The notes beneath the pieces are model-generated. The model was given only the letters and a program-made list of their open reading frames with translations, had not been told where the DNA came from and did no database searches. A stretch of 64,000 nt of DNA, taken from the NCBI RefSeq assembly GCF_038957035.1, contig NZ_CP152412.1, positions 2,662,501 to 2,726,500 of the forward strand, given 5' to 3'. Source of the DNA: Bradyrhizobium sp. B097. GTDB lineage: Bacteria > Pseudomonadota > Alphaproteobacteria > Rhizobiales > Xanthobacteraceae. Position numbers and translations under genes: made by a program. Shown piece by piece: positions 55,740 through 63,814 of this stretch; position 1 is the first letter of the stretch; each line of letters opens with the position of its first letter.

Positions 55740-56240
55740 TCAGGCGCCCGCCATGATGCTCTCGACATCGGCCTCTGCGGCGCCGTTGATGACACCGGCG
55801 GTCTGCATCACCAGCGGCTTGACCCAGACGATGGCCTGCTCGGCGAGCGCGACCCGGCTCTTGTCCTGATGCAATTGCCGCATCGCCACGCCGACCTCGG
55901 TCAGGATACTGGTCATGTTGGCGGTGAGCTGGTCGAATTCGGCCCGGATTCGGGCGTCCGCGGTCTCATAGGCCTCGATCGCGAGATCACGCGCCTTGAA
56001 GTTGGACGCGGTGAAATGCTCGGCATAGGACAGCGGCTGCCATTCCAGGAAATCGCTGGCGCATTCCGGCAGGTCCGGCACCATCTCCAGCAGCATGATG
56101 GCTTCGTTGAAGTGATTGAGGTAGTCGGTCGCAAGCCCGGTGCGGGGATTGATGTTGGCGGCGCGCAACAGCGCCGCCCGCGCCTCGTCGGGGTACGTCG
56201 GTCGCGGGGAAGAGCCCGCTATGGCGGCCGTTGAGGTCAT
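55740..56240 (-). CDS. Helical hypothetical protein
   Basis: The 166-residue soluble protein reads YPDEARAALLRAANINPRTG, LNHFNEAIMLLEMVPDLPEC, WQPLSYAEHFTASNFKARDL and ends VINGAAEADVESIMAGA. It is mostly helical, without a signal peptide. Composition supports a real gene. I recognise no named domain. It is divergent from the SRAP gene across 62 bp. Confidence 0.75.
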   Translation of the reverse strand: MTSTAAIAGSSPRPTYPDEARAALLRAANINPRTGLATDYLNHFNEAIMLLEMVPDLPECASDFLEWQPLSYAEHFTASNFKARDLAIEAYETADARIRAEFDQLTANMTSILTEVGVAMRQLHQDKSRVALAEQAIVWVKPLVMQTAGVINGAAEADVESIMAGA

Positions 56241-56302
56241 TGGTCGCAGTCTTTAACGGTCCAAGTTAAGGCGGAATAAACGGATACCACCCTGGACAGG
56301 AT

Positions 56303-57064
56303 ATGTGCGGACGCTTTGTCATTACCTCGCCGCCGGCGGCCTTGCGAGAGATGTTCGGCTACATCGAGCAGCCGAATTTTCCGCCGCGGTATAATGTTGC
56401 GCCGACCCAGCCGATCCCGGTCGTGCTGCTGCAAAATGGCGGCCGGCATTTTCAATTGATGCGCTGGGGCCTGATCCCGTCCTGGGTCAAGGATCCCCGC
56501 ACATTCTCGCTGCTCATCAACGCCCGTTCCGAGACGGTGCGGGAGAAGCCGGCGTTCAAGAACGCGATCAAGCGGCGCCGCGCGCTGATCCCGGCCGACG
56601 GCTATTACGAATGGCAGGATGCCGGCGGCCGCAAGCGGCCGTTCTTCATCCATCGCCGCGACGGCCACCCGCTCGCTTTCGCCGCGCTTGCCGAGACCTG
56701 GATGGGGCCGAACGGCGAGGAGCAGGACACGGTCGCGATCGTCACCGCGCCCGCGAGCCCCGACCTCGCGCAACTGCATCACCGTGTGCCCGTCACGATC
56801 CGGCCCGAGCAATTCGCGCGCTGGCTCGACTGCCTGCCCAACGATGTCGACGACGTGATGCCGATGCTGAGGGGCCCCGATGTCGGCGAGTTCGCCTGGC
56901 ATCAGGTGACGATGCGCGTGAATGCCGTCGCCAACGACGATGCGCAATTGCTGCTGCCGATGACCGCGGAAGAGATCGCCGCGGAGGACGCGCCGGCCCC
57001 GAAGAAGGTAGCGCCGCGCAAGGCGCCGGTGCGCGAGGACGACGGGCAGGGGTCGCTGTTTTAG
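56303..57064 (+). CDS. SRAP (SOS response-associated peptidase, YedK/HMCES) protein
   Basis: The 253-residue protein is a full SRAP domain. It begins MCGRFVIT, with catalytic Cys2 exposed after Met removal, and has RYNVAPTQPIPVV, MRWGLIPSWVKD, INARSETV, the Glu in IPADGYYEWQ and the His in LHHRVPVTI. Such proteins form a thiazolidine crosslink with abasic sites in single-stranded DNA, protecting them. A Lys/Pro-rich tail follows. No obvious alphaproteobacterial LexA box (GAAC-N7-GTTC) is seen in the short upstream gap. Confidence 0.93.
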   Translation: MCGRFVITSPPAALREMFGYIEQPNFPPRYNVAPTQPIPVVLLQNGGRHFQLMRWGLIPSWVKDPRTFSLLINARSETVREKPAFKNAIKRRRALIPADGYYEWQDAGGRKRPFFIHRRDGHPLAFAALAETWMGPNGEEQDTVAIVTAPASPDLAQLHHRVPVTIRPEQFARWLDCLPNDVDDVMPMLRGPDVGEFAWHQVTMRVNAVANDDAQLLLPMTAEEIAAEDAPAPKKVAPRKAPVREDDGQGSLF

Positions 57065-57117
57065 GGGCGACTGAAGAAGCGTGCGCGATCAGGATATCGG
57101 CCCGCGTCTCTCCACAT

Positions 57118-57239
57118 CGTCGTCCTGGCGAAAGCCAGGACCCATAACCGCCGAATTCGCTTGTGAACGGGACCGCGGCCCCAGCGTCGCGCAACAATCG
57201 AGATGCGCGGTAATGGGTCCTGGCTTTCGCCAGGACGAC
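57118..57239. repeat. Palindromic element, copy F of the 27-28 kb family
   Basis: CGTCGTCCTGGCGAAAGCCA...ACCCATAACC is mirrored by GTAATGGGTCCTGGCTTTCG...GACGAC, most like copy C at 27746. Confidence 0.83.
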
Positions 57240-57305
57240 TGCGAGTGTGTTGCACGGCCTGAATTCAATCAGCTTGTTTTGTCGCAGGCGCGCGCTCTCT
57301 CAACT

Positions 57306-57434
57306 CGTCATTCCCCGGTGCGCAATTGCGCACCTGAGGGCTCGCGAAGCGAGAACCCGGAATCCATTCCGCTATACGCTATGTGGCCCGATGGATTCCG
57401 GGCTCGCGCCAAGTGGCGCGCCCCGGAATGACGG
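57306..57434. repeat. Dispersed palindrome, CGTCATTCCCCGG family
   Basis: CGTCATTCCCCGG and CCCGGAATCCATT are mirrored by GATGGATTCCGGG and CCCCGGAATGACGG, with smaller inner hairpins GGTGCGCAATTGCGCACC and TCGCGAAGCGAGA. Confidence 0.8.
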
Positions 57435-57443
57435 AGAGAGTTG

Positions 57444-57830
57444 TCACCCCTTCACGTGTGCCACGCCCTCGATCTCGATCAGCATCTTCGGATTGGGCAG
57501 CGCCACCACGACGCAGGTGGTGCGCGCGGGGTAGGGCGCGGGGCCGAACGCGCCGGCATAGAGGACGTTCATCGTCGCGACGTCAGAGGCGCGGGTCAGC
57601 AGCACGTTGACCTTGACGAGATCGCGCATCGTGGCGCCGGCCTCGGTCAGCACGCGCTTGAAATTGGTGACGACATTGGCGAACTGCGCCTCGAAGCCAT
57701 CGGGCAGCTCGCGGTTGGCGTCGAAGCCGGGAATGCCCGAGATGAACAGGAGATCGCCGACGCGGGCGCCGAACGAGAGCGGCGGCGCCGTGACGCCGGT
57801 CGGAGGAGGGAAGTGCTTGATCGTCGTCAT
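57444..57830 (-). CDS. RidA family protein
   Basis: The 128-residue protein has the YjgF/YER057c/UK114 fold pattern: GDLLFISGIPGFDANRELPD, VVTNFKRVLTEAGATMRDLVKVNVLLT, and the active-site Arg in YPARTTCVVVALPNPKMLIEIEG. RidA-type proteins hydrolyse reactive enamine/imine intermediates; the later subgroup members have other substrates. It lies 3 bp downstream of the YeeE/YedE pair on the same strand, so the three genes form an operon. Confidence 0.9.
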   Translation of the reverse strand: MTTIKHFPPPTGVTAPPLSFGARVGDLLFISGIPGFDANRELPDGFEAQFANVVTNFKRVLTEAGATMRDLVKVNVLLTRASDVATMNVLYAGAFGPAPYPARTTCVVVALPNPKMLIEIEGVAHVKG

Positions 57831-57833
57831 GGG

Positions 57834-58310
57834 TCACCCGTCTGCGCGAGATGGAAGTGGAGGATTGTCGATGCGCGGCGCCAGCGTACGCCGCCGCCAG
57901 AGATTCTTGCCGAAGAGATTCTGGCCGATCATGCCTGCCAGCATCGCAACGACGAACACCACGATCGGCAACGAGAGCCCGGCAAGGTTGACCAGTGCGG
58001 GCCCTGGGCAGATGCCGGCGAGGCCCCAGCCGATGCCGAACAGCACGGCGCCACCAACGAGCGGCGCATCGATGTCGTTGCGGTCGGGCCAGAGGAAGCG
58101 CGCCGAGAACGCAGGTGCGGTGCGCCGCCGCGCGATCGCAAAGCCGGTTGCCGCGACCGCAACCGCGCCCGCCATCACGAAGGCAAGCGTCGCATCCCAC
58201 GCGCCGAACAGGTCGAGGAAGCCGAGCACCTTCTGCGGATCGGTCATGCCCGAGATCAGAAGGCCTGTGCCGAAGATCAGGCCGCACACGAAGCTTGCGA
58301 GAAGCGGCAT
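57834..58310 (-). CDS. YeeE/YedE-type membrane protein, second half (DUF6691)
   Basis: The 158-residue protein has four hydrophobic segments with FVCGLIFGTGLLISGMTDPQKVLGFLD and GIGWGLAGICPGPALVNLAG, including the conserved Cys. It is the C-terminal half of the thiosulfate/sulfur-compound transporter fold, encoded separately. It is 2 bp from the partner gene and 3 bp from ridA. Confidence 0.88.
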   Translation of the reverse strand: MPLLASFVCGLIFGTGLLISGMTDPQKVLGFLDLFGAWDATLAFVMAGAVAVAATGFAIARRRTAPAFSARFLWPDRNDIDAPLVGGAVLFGIGWGLAGICPGPALVNLAGLSLPIVVFVVAMLAGMIGQNLFGKNLWRRRTLAPRIDNPPLPSRADG

Positions 58311-58312
58311 GG

Positions 58313-58738
58313 CTAGCCTCCGATCCCGTGCCTGACGACGGCAACCGTCGCGACCGCCGCCGTCATGAAGATGAACGTCGCCACGATCGAGCGGCCGGAC
58401 AGCCGCGCGAAGCCGCAGACGCCGTGGCCTGAGGTGCAGCCATTGCCCATCCTTGTGCCGAACCCGACCAGAAGGCCCGCGATCGCGATCACCACAAGGC
58501 TCGCATTCATCGCAGGCCGCGGCAGCGGCGCGCCGAACAATGCCGCAATCAGGGGCGCCGCGATCAACCCTGCAATAAAGGCGATGCGCCAGGCGCGGTC
58601 GGCGGTATCGGGCTGAAGCAGCCCGCCGACGATGCCGGTGACGCCGGCGATCCGCCCGGTCAGCAGCATCAGCAGCGCCGCGGCAAGGCCGATCAGGGCG
58701 CCGCCGAGAAGGCCGGAAAGTGGGGTGAAATCGTGCAT
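58313..58738 (-). CDS. YeeE/YedE-type membrane protein, first half
   Basis: The 141-residue protein has about four helices and the signature GTRMGNGCTSGHGVCGFARLS with two conserved Cys. Together with the next gene it makes a split YeeE/YedE transporter, as in PmpA/PmpB-type pairs, probably moving sulfur compounds such as thiosulfate across the inner membrane. No sulfurtransferase or BigR-type regulator is adjacent. Confidence 0.9.
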   Translation of the reverse strand: MHDFTPLSGLLGGALIGLAAALLMLLTGRIAGVTGIVGGLLQPDTADRAWRIAFIAGLIAAPLIAALFGAPLPRPAMNASLVVIAIAGLLVGFGTRMGNGCTSGHGVCGFARLSGRSIVATFIFMTAAVATVAVVRHGIGG

Positions 58739-58941
58739 CGGTGCGGGTCCCTGTTGCGCAAACTCCTCAGCGATGGCGCAAAGCGCTGGGCGCGGGCGCC
58801 AATGGTCGCGCGACTACATGGGCGATGATAGACTCCGCAATAACAGGAACAAGCGCAATCCCGCGTGTTTTGCCGGCATTTCGACGTGCCGCCGCCCGAT
58901 TGGATTGCCGCGATTCGCTTCACTTCGTCCGGAGAACCCCC

Positions 58942-59376
58942 ATGAGATTGTCATCCGCCGCCCGCGCCGTGCTGTTTGCGCTGGCGTTGCTCACCGGATC
59001 GTCCGCTGCACTGGCCGACGAGGGCGCGGTGACGCTCGTCATCTTCAAGGGCGGCTGGATCTTCGGCGGCTCCGCCGGCAAGGGTGTTTTGACCTTCCAC
59101 GGCCAGACCTACGGGCTCACCGCCGGCGGGCTCGACTATGGTCTCGTGTTCGGCGGCTCCCAGACCACGTTGCAGGGGCGGGTGCGCAACATCCGCCGCG
59201 CCCAGGATATCGCCGGTGTCTACGCCGCGGCGGGCATGGGCGTTGCGCTCGGCGCCGGCGTGCGCGGCATCCTCTTGACCAACCAGAACGGCGCGGTGCT
59301 CGAACTGAGCGGCAAGCAGATCGGCCTGATGGCCAATGTCGACCTCAGCGGGCTTGCGATCACGTTGAAGGAGTGA
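58942..59376 (+). CDS. Exported hypothetical protein with Gly-rich core
   Basis: The 144-residue protein has a signal peptide (MRLSSAARAVLFALALLTGS to ALA) and a Gly-rich beta core: VTLVIFKGGWIFGGSAGKGV, YGLTAGGLDYGLVFGG, IAGVYAAAGMGVALGAGVRG, VLELSGKQIGLMANVDLSG. It looks like a periplasmic lipid- or ligand-binding beta fold, but I cannot name a family. GGAG precedes the ATG. Confidence 0.72.
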   Translation: MRLSSAARAVLFALALLTGSSAALADEGAVTLVIFKGGWIFGGSAGKGVLTFHGQTYGLTAGGLDYGLVFGGSQTTLQGRVRNIRRAQDIAGVYAAAGMGVALGAGVRGILLTNQNGAVLELSGKQIGLMANVDLSGLAITLKE

Positions 59377-59390
59377 CGGGCGCGGGCTTC

Positions 59391-59475
59391 GTAGGATGGG
59401 TAGAGCGAAGCGAAACCCATCATCGCTCCCCGCGCTAAGAAGTTGATGGGTTTCGCTGCGCTCTACCCATCCTAC
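59391..59475. repeat. Dispersed palindrome, GTAGGATGGGT family
   Basis: GTAGGATGGGTAGAGCGAAG and CGCTGCGCTCTACCCATCCT are the arms. The mug stop codon (complement of 59472-59474) lies within its right end. Confidence 0.83.
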
Positions 59476-59987
59476 GATTCCGCGATCCACTGCGCCAATT
59501 CACGCCACGGCTGCAACGTCCAGTGTCCGGACGCCGCACCCGATGGCGACGGCAGCACGAACACATCTGGAAAACCGCTCACGGCCGGCTGCCGCCCGAG
59601 CACAAGCGCGCTGGTCGGCTTGTCGTAAAACAGGCTCGCCGCCTTCTTGCTGGTGAAAGCGATGGTCTTCGGCCGAACCATCTCGATCTTCGTCCTGAAG
59701 CCCGCGACATCGAACGAGCCCCGCGCGATCTCATGATCCATCCCGGCGCCGGTCTTGGAGAGATCGGTGAAGCCGATGCCGAGTCCGAGCAGTGCCGTGA
59801 ACTCGTGGGGTCGATAAAGCCGCGGCGTGATGCCGGCCTCATGCAGCGCGCGCCAGAAGCGGTTGCCGGGATGCGCGTAGTAATGTCCGACGGCGGCGGA
59901 GCGCGTGCTGGCCGCCGTGCCGACGAACACCAGCCGCAGATCGGCGCGGAGCTGGTCGGGGAGGCGGTGATCGTCGCTGTCAGGCAT
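59472..59987 (-). CDS. mug: Mismatch-specific uracil/thymine-DNA glycosylase (Mug/TDG)
   Basis: The 171-residue protein matches the Mug family: LRLVFVGTAASTRSAAVGHYYAHPGNRFWRAL, GIGFTDLSKTGAG, and FVLPSPSGAASGHW at the C-terminal DNA-intercalation loop. These enzymes remove U or ethenocytosine opposite G. In E. coli Mug the general catalytic Asn is in GxNPG, while here the motif reads VGTAAS, as in several alphaproteobacterial homologues, so activity may differ. The stop codon lies in a repeat. Confidence 0.87.
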   Translation of the reverse strand: MPDSDDHRLPDQLRADLRLVFVGTAASTRSAAVGHYYAHPGNRFWRALHEAGITPRLYRPHEFTALLGLGIGFTDLSKTGAGMDHEIARGSFDVAGFRTKIEMVRPKTIAFTSKKAASLFYDKPTSALVLGRQPAVSGFPDVFVLPSPSGAASGHWTLQPWRELAQWIAES

Positions 59988-60066
59988 TTGAGAGATCGTG
60001 GAGTCGCAGCCGGTGCGGCGGACCCGACCGCTACCATTTCCGCCGCTCCCGTCATATACCTCGGCG

Positions 60067-60612
60067 ATGACCCGCGAAGAATTGGTCGCCGCCTACACGG
60101 CGCCTGGACGTCACTATCACAACCTCGCGCATATCGAGGACTGCCTCGCGGCGCTCGCGCGCGTCGACGGCCTCTCGGCGGCCGAGCGCGAGATCCTGTC
60201 GGAAGCGATCTGGTGGCACGATGTCGTCTACGATCCGACCCGGCCGGACAATGAGGAGCGCAGCGCGCAGCTCGCCGAGCAGCACGTTCGCGCCGGGATC
60301 GGCGACGAGGTCGGCCGCCTGATCCGTTTGACGAAGACGCATGATGTTGAGGTCGATGATCGTCTCGGCGCGATCTTGATCTCGATCGATCTCAGCATTC
60401 TCGGCGCCGAGCCCGCGCGCTACGATGCTTATGCCGCGGCGATCCGGCAGGAGTTCATCCATGTCGGCGATGCCGACTATCGCGCCGGCCGCGCCAAGGT
60501 GCTTCGCCACTTTGCTGCACGCCAGGTGATCTTCCCCGATGCCGGTTTCGCCGCGACCCACGACCGCCGCGCCCGCGACAACCTCGCGCGTGAGATCGCG
60601 GCGCTGGGGTGA
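60067..60612 (+). CDS. HD-superfamily metal-dependent phosphohydrolase
   Basis: The 181-residue protein has the pattern YTAPGRHYHNLAHIEDCLAAL, EAIWWHDVVYDPTRPDNEERSAQLA and LISIDLSILGAEPARYDAYAAAIRQEF typical of the HD proteins sometimes mislabelled as NMDA-receptor-like. The H...HD...D metal ligands are present. The substrate is unknown. The ATG at 60067 begins the conserved region. Confidence 0.83.
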   Translation: MTREELVAAYTAPGRHYHNLAHIEDCLAALARVDGLSAAEREILSEAIWWHDVVYDPTRPDNEERSAQLAEQHVRAGIGDEVGRLIRLTKTHDVEVDDRLGAILISIDLSILGAEPARYDAYAAAIRQEFIHVGDADYRAGRAKVLRHFAARQVIFPDAGFAATHDRRARDNLAREIAALG

Positions 60613-60875
60613 GGGGCTCCAACCGCATATGGCCTGCCTCCGCAGGGGCGCTTGCCAAAATATCGAAAACAACCCCATGCACAGTAGCCGGCGGCGTGCC
60701 GGCATTCGATACGGCCACTTGACATGTCGGGCAAATCAGTCGCATTATTCTATTATTCCGAAACAGCGCAGGCGCGCTTTACCCCGCGCTGCGGGACATG
60801 GCCGTAGCCCCTACGCGATTGGCCTGCCGAAAGCAGGGCGAGGTCGCGGCTCGATTCCCCTGATCTCATCAGGTG

Positions 60876-61271
60876 CTAACGCGCCGGCTCCTTGATCTCG
60901 TCTTCGGCCGTCACCGCCTGCGCCGGCCCCGTCGCGCGCACCATCAAAAACCTGCCCGAATACGCGGTGCCGCGGATGCGCCAGCGCCCGTCGATCTCAG
61001 TCGCGTCGGCATTGACCGCGCCTTCATAGTGGACCGTGTCATAGCCGTAGCCCGGCGGCTCGTAGCGTTTGACGAACGACACCGCGCTGCCGGAGCGGTG
61101 ACCGGAGAGCGAAGCATTGTGGGTGCTGATCGGGCAGCCGGGCGCAACGCATGGTTCGGTCACGCTGCCGCCGAGCGCGCCGCCGGCGTCGATCAGCGTC
61201 GCCAGGAACGTGACCATGCCGCTCGGCTGAACGTAGCTGCCGTCCCAGACGCCGGTGAGATTGTCGGTCAT
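60876..61271 (-). CDS. Small hypothetical protein (lipocalin-like size)
   Basis: The 131-residue protein starts MTDNLTGVWDGSYVQPSGMV and has alternating beta-strand-like segments (ATLIDAGGALGGSVTEP, DTVHYEGAVNADATEIDGRWRI), with two Cys in EPCVAPGCPIS. The opening TGVWDG-Y and final G-W/F strands suggest a small beta-barrel. No signal peptide is seen. The ATG at 61271 starts the structured part. Function is unknown. Confidence 0.7.
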   Translation of the reverse strand: MTDNLTGVWDGSYVQPSGMVTFLATLIDAGGALGGSVTEPCVAPGCPISTHNASLSGHRSGSAVSFVKRYEPPGYGYDTVHYEGAVNADATEIDGRWRIRGTAYSGRFLMVRATGPAQAVTAEDEIKEPAR

Positions 61272-61435
61272 GTGCTCGTCCGGATTGCGCGCGTCGAATT
61301 GCAGTGATCGATGTGGTGCAGGCAGCGTCTCAACGCAAGTCGCGCGAGCGGAACGCACGCCGCGCCCGGTTGCCTGATCAGGCAAAAGGGTCTGTAATCC
61401 AGCCCAACAGATCAAGAAGAATTTTGGGAGCGGAC

Positions 61436-63109
61436 ATGACGGGAGAGGCGAAGACCCATTACGAGGTGATCGTGGTCGGCGCCGGCGTCGCCGGCATCTA
61501 CCAGATCAAGCGGCTCGCCGACCTCGGCATCGACGCCACCGTGCTCGAAGCCGCGCCCGATCTCGGCGGCACCTGGTACTGGAACCGTTATCCGGGCTGC
61601 CGCTTCGATTCCGAGAGCTACACCTACGGCTTCTCATTCTCGCGCGAGCTGCTCGACGAGTGGCACTGGAAGGAGCGGTTCTCCGGCCAGCCCGAGAATC
61701 TGCGCTACCTCAACTACGTCGCCGACAAGTTCGACCTGCGCAGGCACATGCAGTTCAACTGCAAGGTCGAGGCCATGCAATTCGACGCGGCGCGCGATCT
61801 CTGGCAGCTAAAGCTCAGCGACGGCCGCACGCTCACCTGCCGTTTCGTCGTGCTGGGGATAGGCCTGCTCTCGGCGCCGACCATGCCGCGCGTGCCCGGC
61901 ACGTCCGACTTCAAGGGCCGCTCGTTCCACACCTACTATTGGCCGCACGAGCCGGTCGATCTCAAGGCTAAGAAGGTCGCCGTGATCGGCACCGGCGCGA
62001 CCGGCATCCAGGTGATCGGCGAGATCGCCGACAAGGTCGGTGAGCTCACGGTGTTTCAGCGCCGGCCGAACTGGAGCGCGCCCCTCAACAACAGCGCGAT
62101 CTCGGAAGCTGAAATGGCCGACATCCGCGCACGCTACGACGAGATCTTCGCCGCCTGCGCGCTGACGCCGGGCAGCTTCGTGCACGGCCCCGACAAGCGC
62201 GGCTTCTACGAGGTGAGCCGCGAGGAGCGGCTGGCGCTGTGGGACAGGCTCTACGACGAGCCCGGCTTCGGCATCTGGCTCGCGAACTTCCGCGAGATTT
62301 TCATGGATGAAGCCGCCAACGCCGAGCTGTCGGAATACATCGCAGGTCGCATCCGCGGCCGCGTCAACGATCCCAAGGTCGCCGAGAAGCTGATCCCCAG
62401 AGATCACGGCTTCGGCGTGCAGCGCCTGCCGCTGGAGACCCGGTATTTTGAGGCCTACAATCGCGACAATGTGCATCTCGTCGACCTCAGCGAGACGCCG
62501 CTGGTGCGCGTCACCGCATCAGGCCTGCGCACGACGGCGCGCGACTACGAGTTCGACATCATCGTCTATGCCACCGGCTTCGATGCCATCACCGGCGCCT
62601 ATGATTTGATCGACATCGAAGGCATCGGCGGCGCGAAGCTATCAGACAAATGGAAGCAGGCGCCGTCGACCTTCCTCGGCATGCTCGTCCATGGCTTTCC
62701 GAACCTGCTGATGCCGACCGGCCCGCAAAGCGCCTCCGCGTCCACGAACTTCCCGCGCGGCATCGAGAACGGCGTCAATTGGTGCACCAACCTGCTGCAA
62801 TACATGTGGGACCGCGGCCTGACCCGCGCCGACGCCACGGAAGAAGCACAGCAGCGCTGGACCGCGCATGTCGCCAAAATGTACGAGATCATGCTGATGC
62901 GCAAAGCCAAGTCGTGGTTCACCGGCTACAACTCCAACGTCCCCGGCCACGAGGAGGGGACGGTGCGGTACTTCGTCTACAACGGCGGCACGCCGAAGTT
63001 TCTGGGAATCATCAACGGCGTGGCGGCGGAGGGGTATCGGGAGATTCAGTTTGGAGTGAGGACGCGTGGTGACGTGCAGGTGGCAACTGTTGGCGCGTCG
63101 GCGCCGTAG
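61436..63109 (+). CDS. Flavin-dependent Baeyer-Villiger-type monooxygenase
   Basis: The 557-residue enzyme has an FAD Rossmann motif GAGVAG at residues 15-20, the BVMO region GGTWYWNRYPGCRFDSE, the Baeyer-Villiger fingerprint FKGRSFHTYYWP near residue 159 (FxGxxxHxxxWP), an NADPH Rossmann motif GTGATG near 184, and VYATGFDAITGAYDLIDI. Such enzymes insert oxygen beside a ketone using NADPH and O2. The substrate, cyclic, aromatic or steroid-type ketone, is unknown. The stop TAG lies in a dispersed repeat. Confidence 0.92.
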   Translation: MTGEAKTHYEVIVVGAGVAGIYQIKRLADLGIDATVLEAAPDLGGTWYWNRYPGCRFDSESYTYGFSFSRELLDEWHWKERFSGQPENLRYLNYVADKFDLRRHMQFNCKVEAMQFDAARDLWQLKLSDGRTLTCRFVVLGIGLLSAPTMPRVPGTSDFKGRSFHTYYWPHEPVDLKAKKVAVIGTGATGIQVIGEIADKVGELTVFQRRPNWSAPLNNSAISEAEMADIRARYDEIFAACALTPGSFVHGPDKRGFYEVSREERLALWDRLYDEPGFGIWLANFREIFMDEAANAELSEYIAGRIRGRVNDPKVAEKLIPRDHGFGVQRLPLETRYFEAYNRDNVHLVDLSETPLVRVTASGLRTTARDYEFDIIVYATGFDAITGAYDLIDIEGIGGAKLSDKWKQAPSTFLGMLVHGFPNLLMPTGPQSASASTNFPRGIENGVNWCTNLLQYMWDRGLTRADATEEAQQRWTAHVAKMYEIMLMRKAKSWFTGYNSNVPGHEEGTVRYFVYNGGTPKFLGIINGVAAEGYREIQFGVRTRGDVQVATVGASAP

Positions 63110-63186
63110 GGTAGGTTAGCGCAGCGTAACCCACCATCTTCTCGCCGCCCAGTCGGTGGGTTACGCCTTCGGCTAACCCACCCTAC
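63106..63186. repeat. Dispersed palindrome, GTAGGGTAGGTTAGCG family
   Basis: GTAGGGTAGGTTAGCGCAGC is mirrored by GGCTAACCCACCCTAC around an AACCCACC/GGTGGGTT inner stem. It overlaps the monooxygenase stop codon. Confidence 0.82.
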
Positions 63187-63236
63187 ATAAAACATTGTCC
63201 GAAACAGACAACACGATCCACATCGAAGGCGGCCAA

Positions 63237-63689
63237 ATGATCGACCACGTCTACATCTCCGTCACCAACATCGAGAAGTCACTGGCCTTCTACTCTGAAG
63301 CCTTGAAGCCGCTCGGCTGGAAGGTCTTCGGCAACTACGACTCCGCTTCGGGCCCCGAGGGCGTCCCCGATCTTTACGGCATCGTTGACGATATGTACGG
63401 CAGCGGAAAGGCGGTCGGATCGAGCATCTGGCTTCGGCAACGCAAACCCGGCGAGACCGGGCTGTATCTCGGGATTGTCTGCGACACCAATGAGCTCGTC
63501 GACGCCGCCTACACAGCTGCAATCAAGGCTGGCGGCATCGACGAGGGCAAACCAGCAGATCGCACCTACTTCGCCCCTGGCTACTACGCCGCCAACGTCG
63601 CCGACTTCGACGGCAATCGTCTTGAGTTCGTGCACAAGGCGTGGAGTCCCAAGCGGAGCATATGGCAGCAGATTGGAGCGTCGGCGTAG
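63237..63689 (+). CDS. VOC (glyoxalase/bleomycin resistance-like) family protein
   Basis: The 150-residue protein has two beta-alpha-beta modules of the vicinal oxygen chelate superfamily: MIDHVYISVTNIEKSLAFYSEALKPLGWK and the C-terminal YYAANVADFDGNRLEFVHKA, with metal-ligand His3 or His4 region and Glu near 137. The ATG at 63237 is used, because the in-frame TTG at 63195 would add a non-family extension that begins near a repeat. The substrate is unknown. Confidence 0.86.
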   Translation: MIDHVYISVTNIEKSLAFYSEALKPLGWKVFGNYDSASGPEGVPDLYGIVDDMYGSGKAVGSSIWLRQRKPGETGLYLGIVCDTNELVDAAYTAAIKAGGIDEGKPADRTYFAPGYYAANVADFDGNRLEFVHKAWSPKRSIWQQIGASA

Positions 63690-63706
63690 ACGTTTGGCAG
63701 CCGTTG

Positions 63707-63775
63707 GTAGCCCGCATGAGCGCAGCGATATGCGGGACGGTGCAACCCCGGATGTCGCTTCGCTCATCTGGCTCG
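63707..63775. repeat. Decayed palindrome, GTAGCCCG family
   Basis: GTAGCCCGCATGAGCGCAGC and GTCGCTTCGCTCATCTGGCT are arms of a degenerate copy of the 18436-18524 element. Confidence 0.6.
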
Positions 63776-63814
63776 CTTGAGCACGCGGTCTGACATTCCG
63801 GAGTCAAGCCGCCG

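Noticed and set aside
56241..56302. LexA box upstream of the SRAP gene
   Set aside because: No GAAC-N7-GTTC or close variant is present in the short divergent gap.
60820..60875. tRNA-like 3' half (GGCTCGATTCCCC) or attachment site
   Set aside because: The T-stem does not pair, no acceptor or anticodon arm can be folded, and no CCA end or integrase is present.
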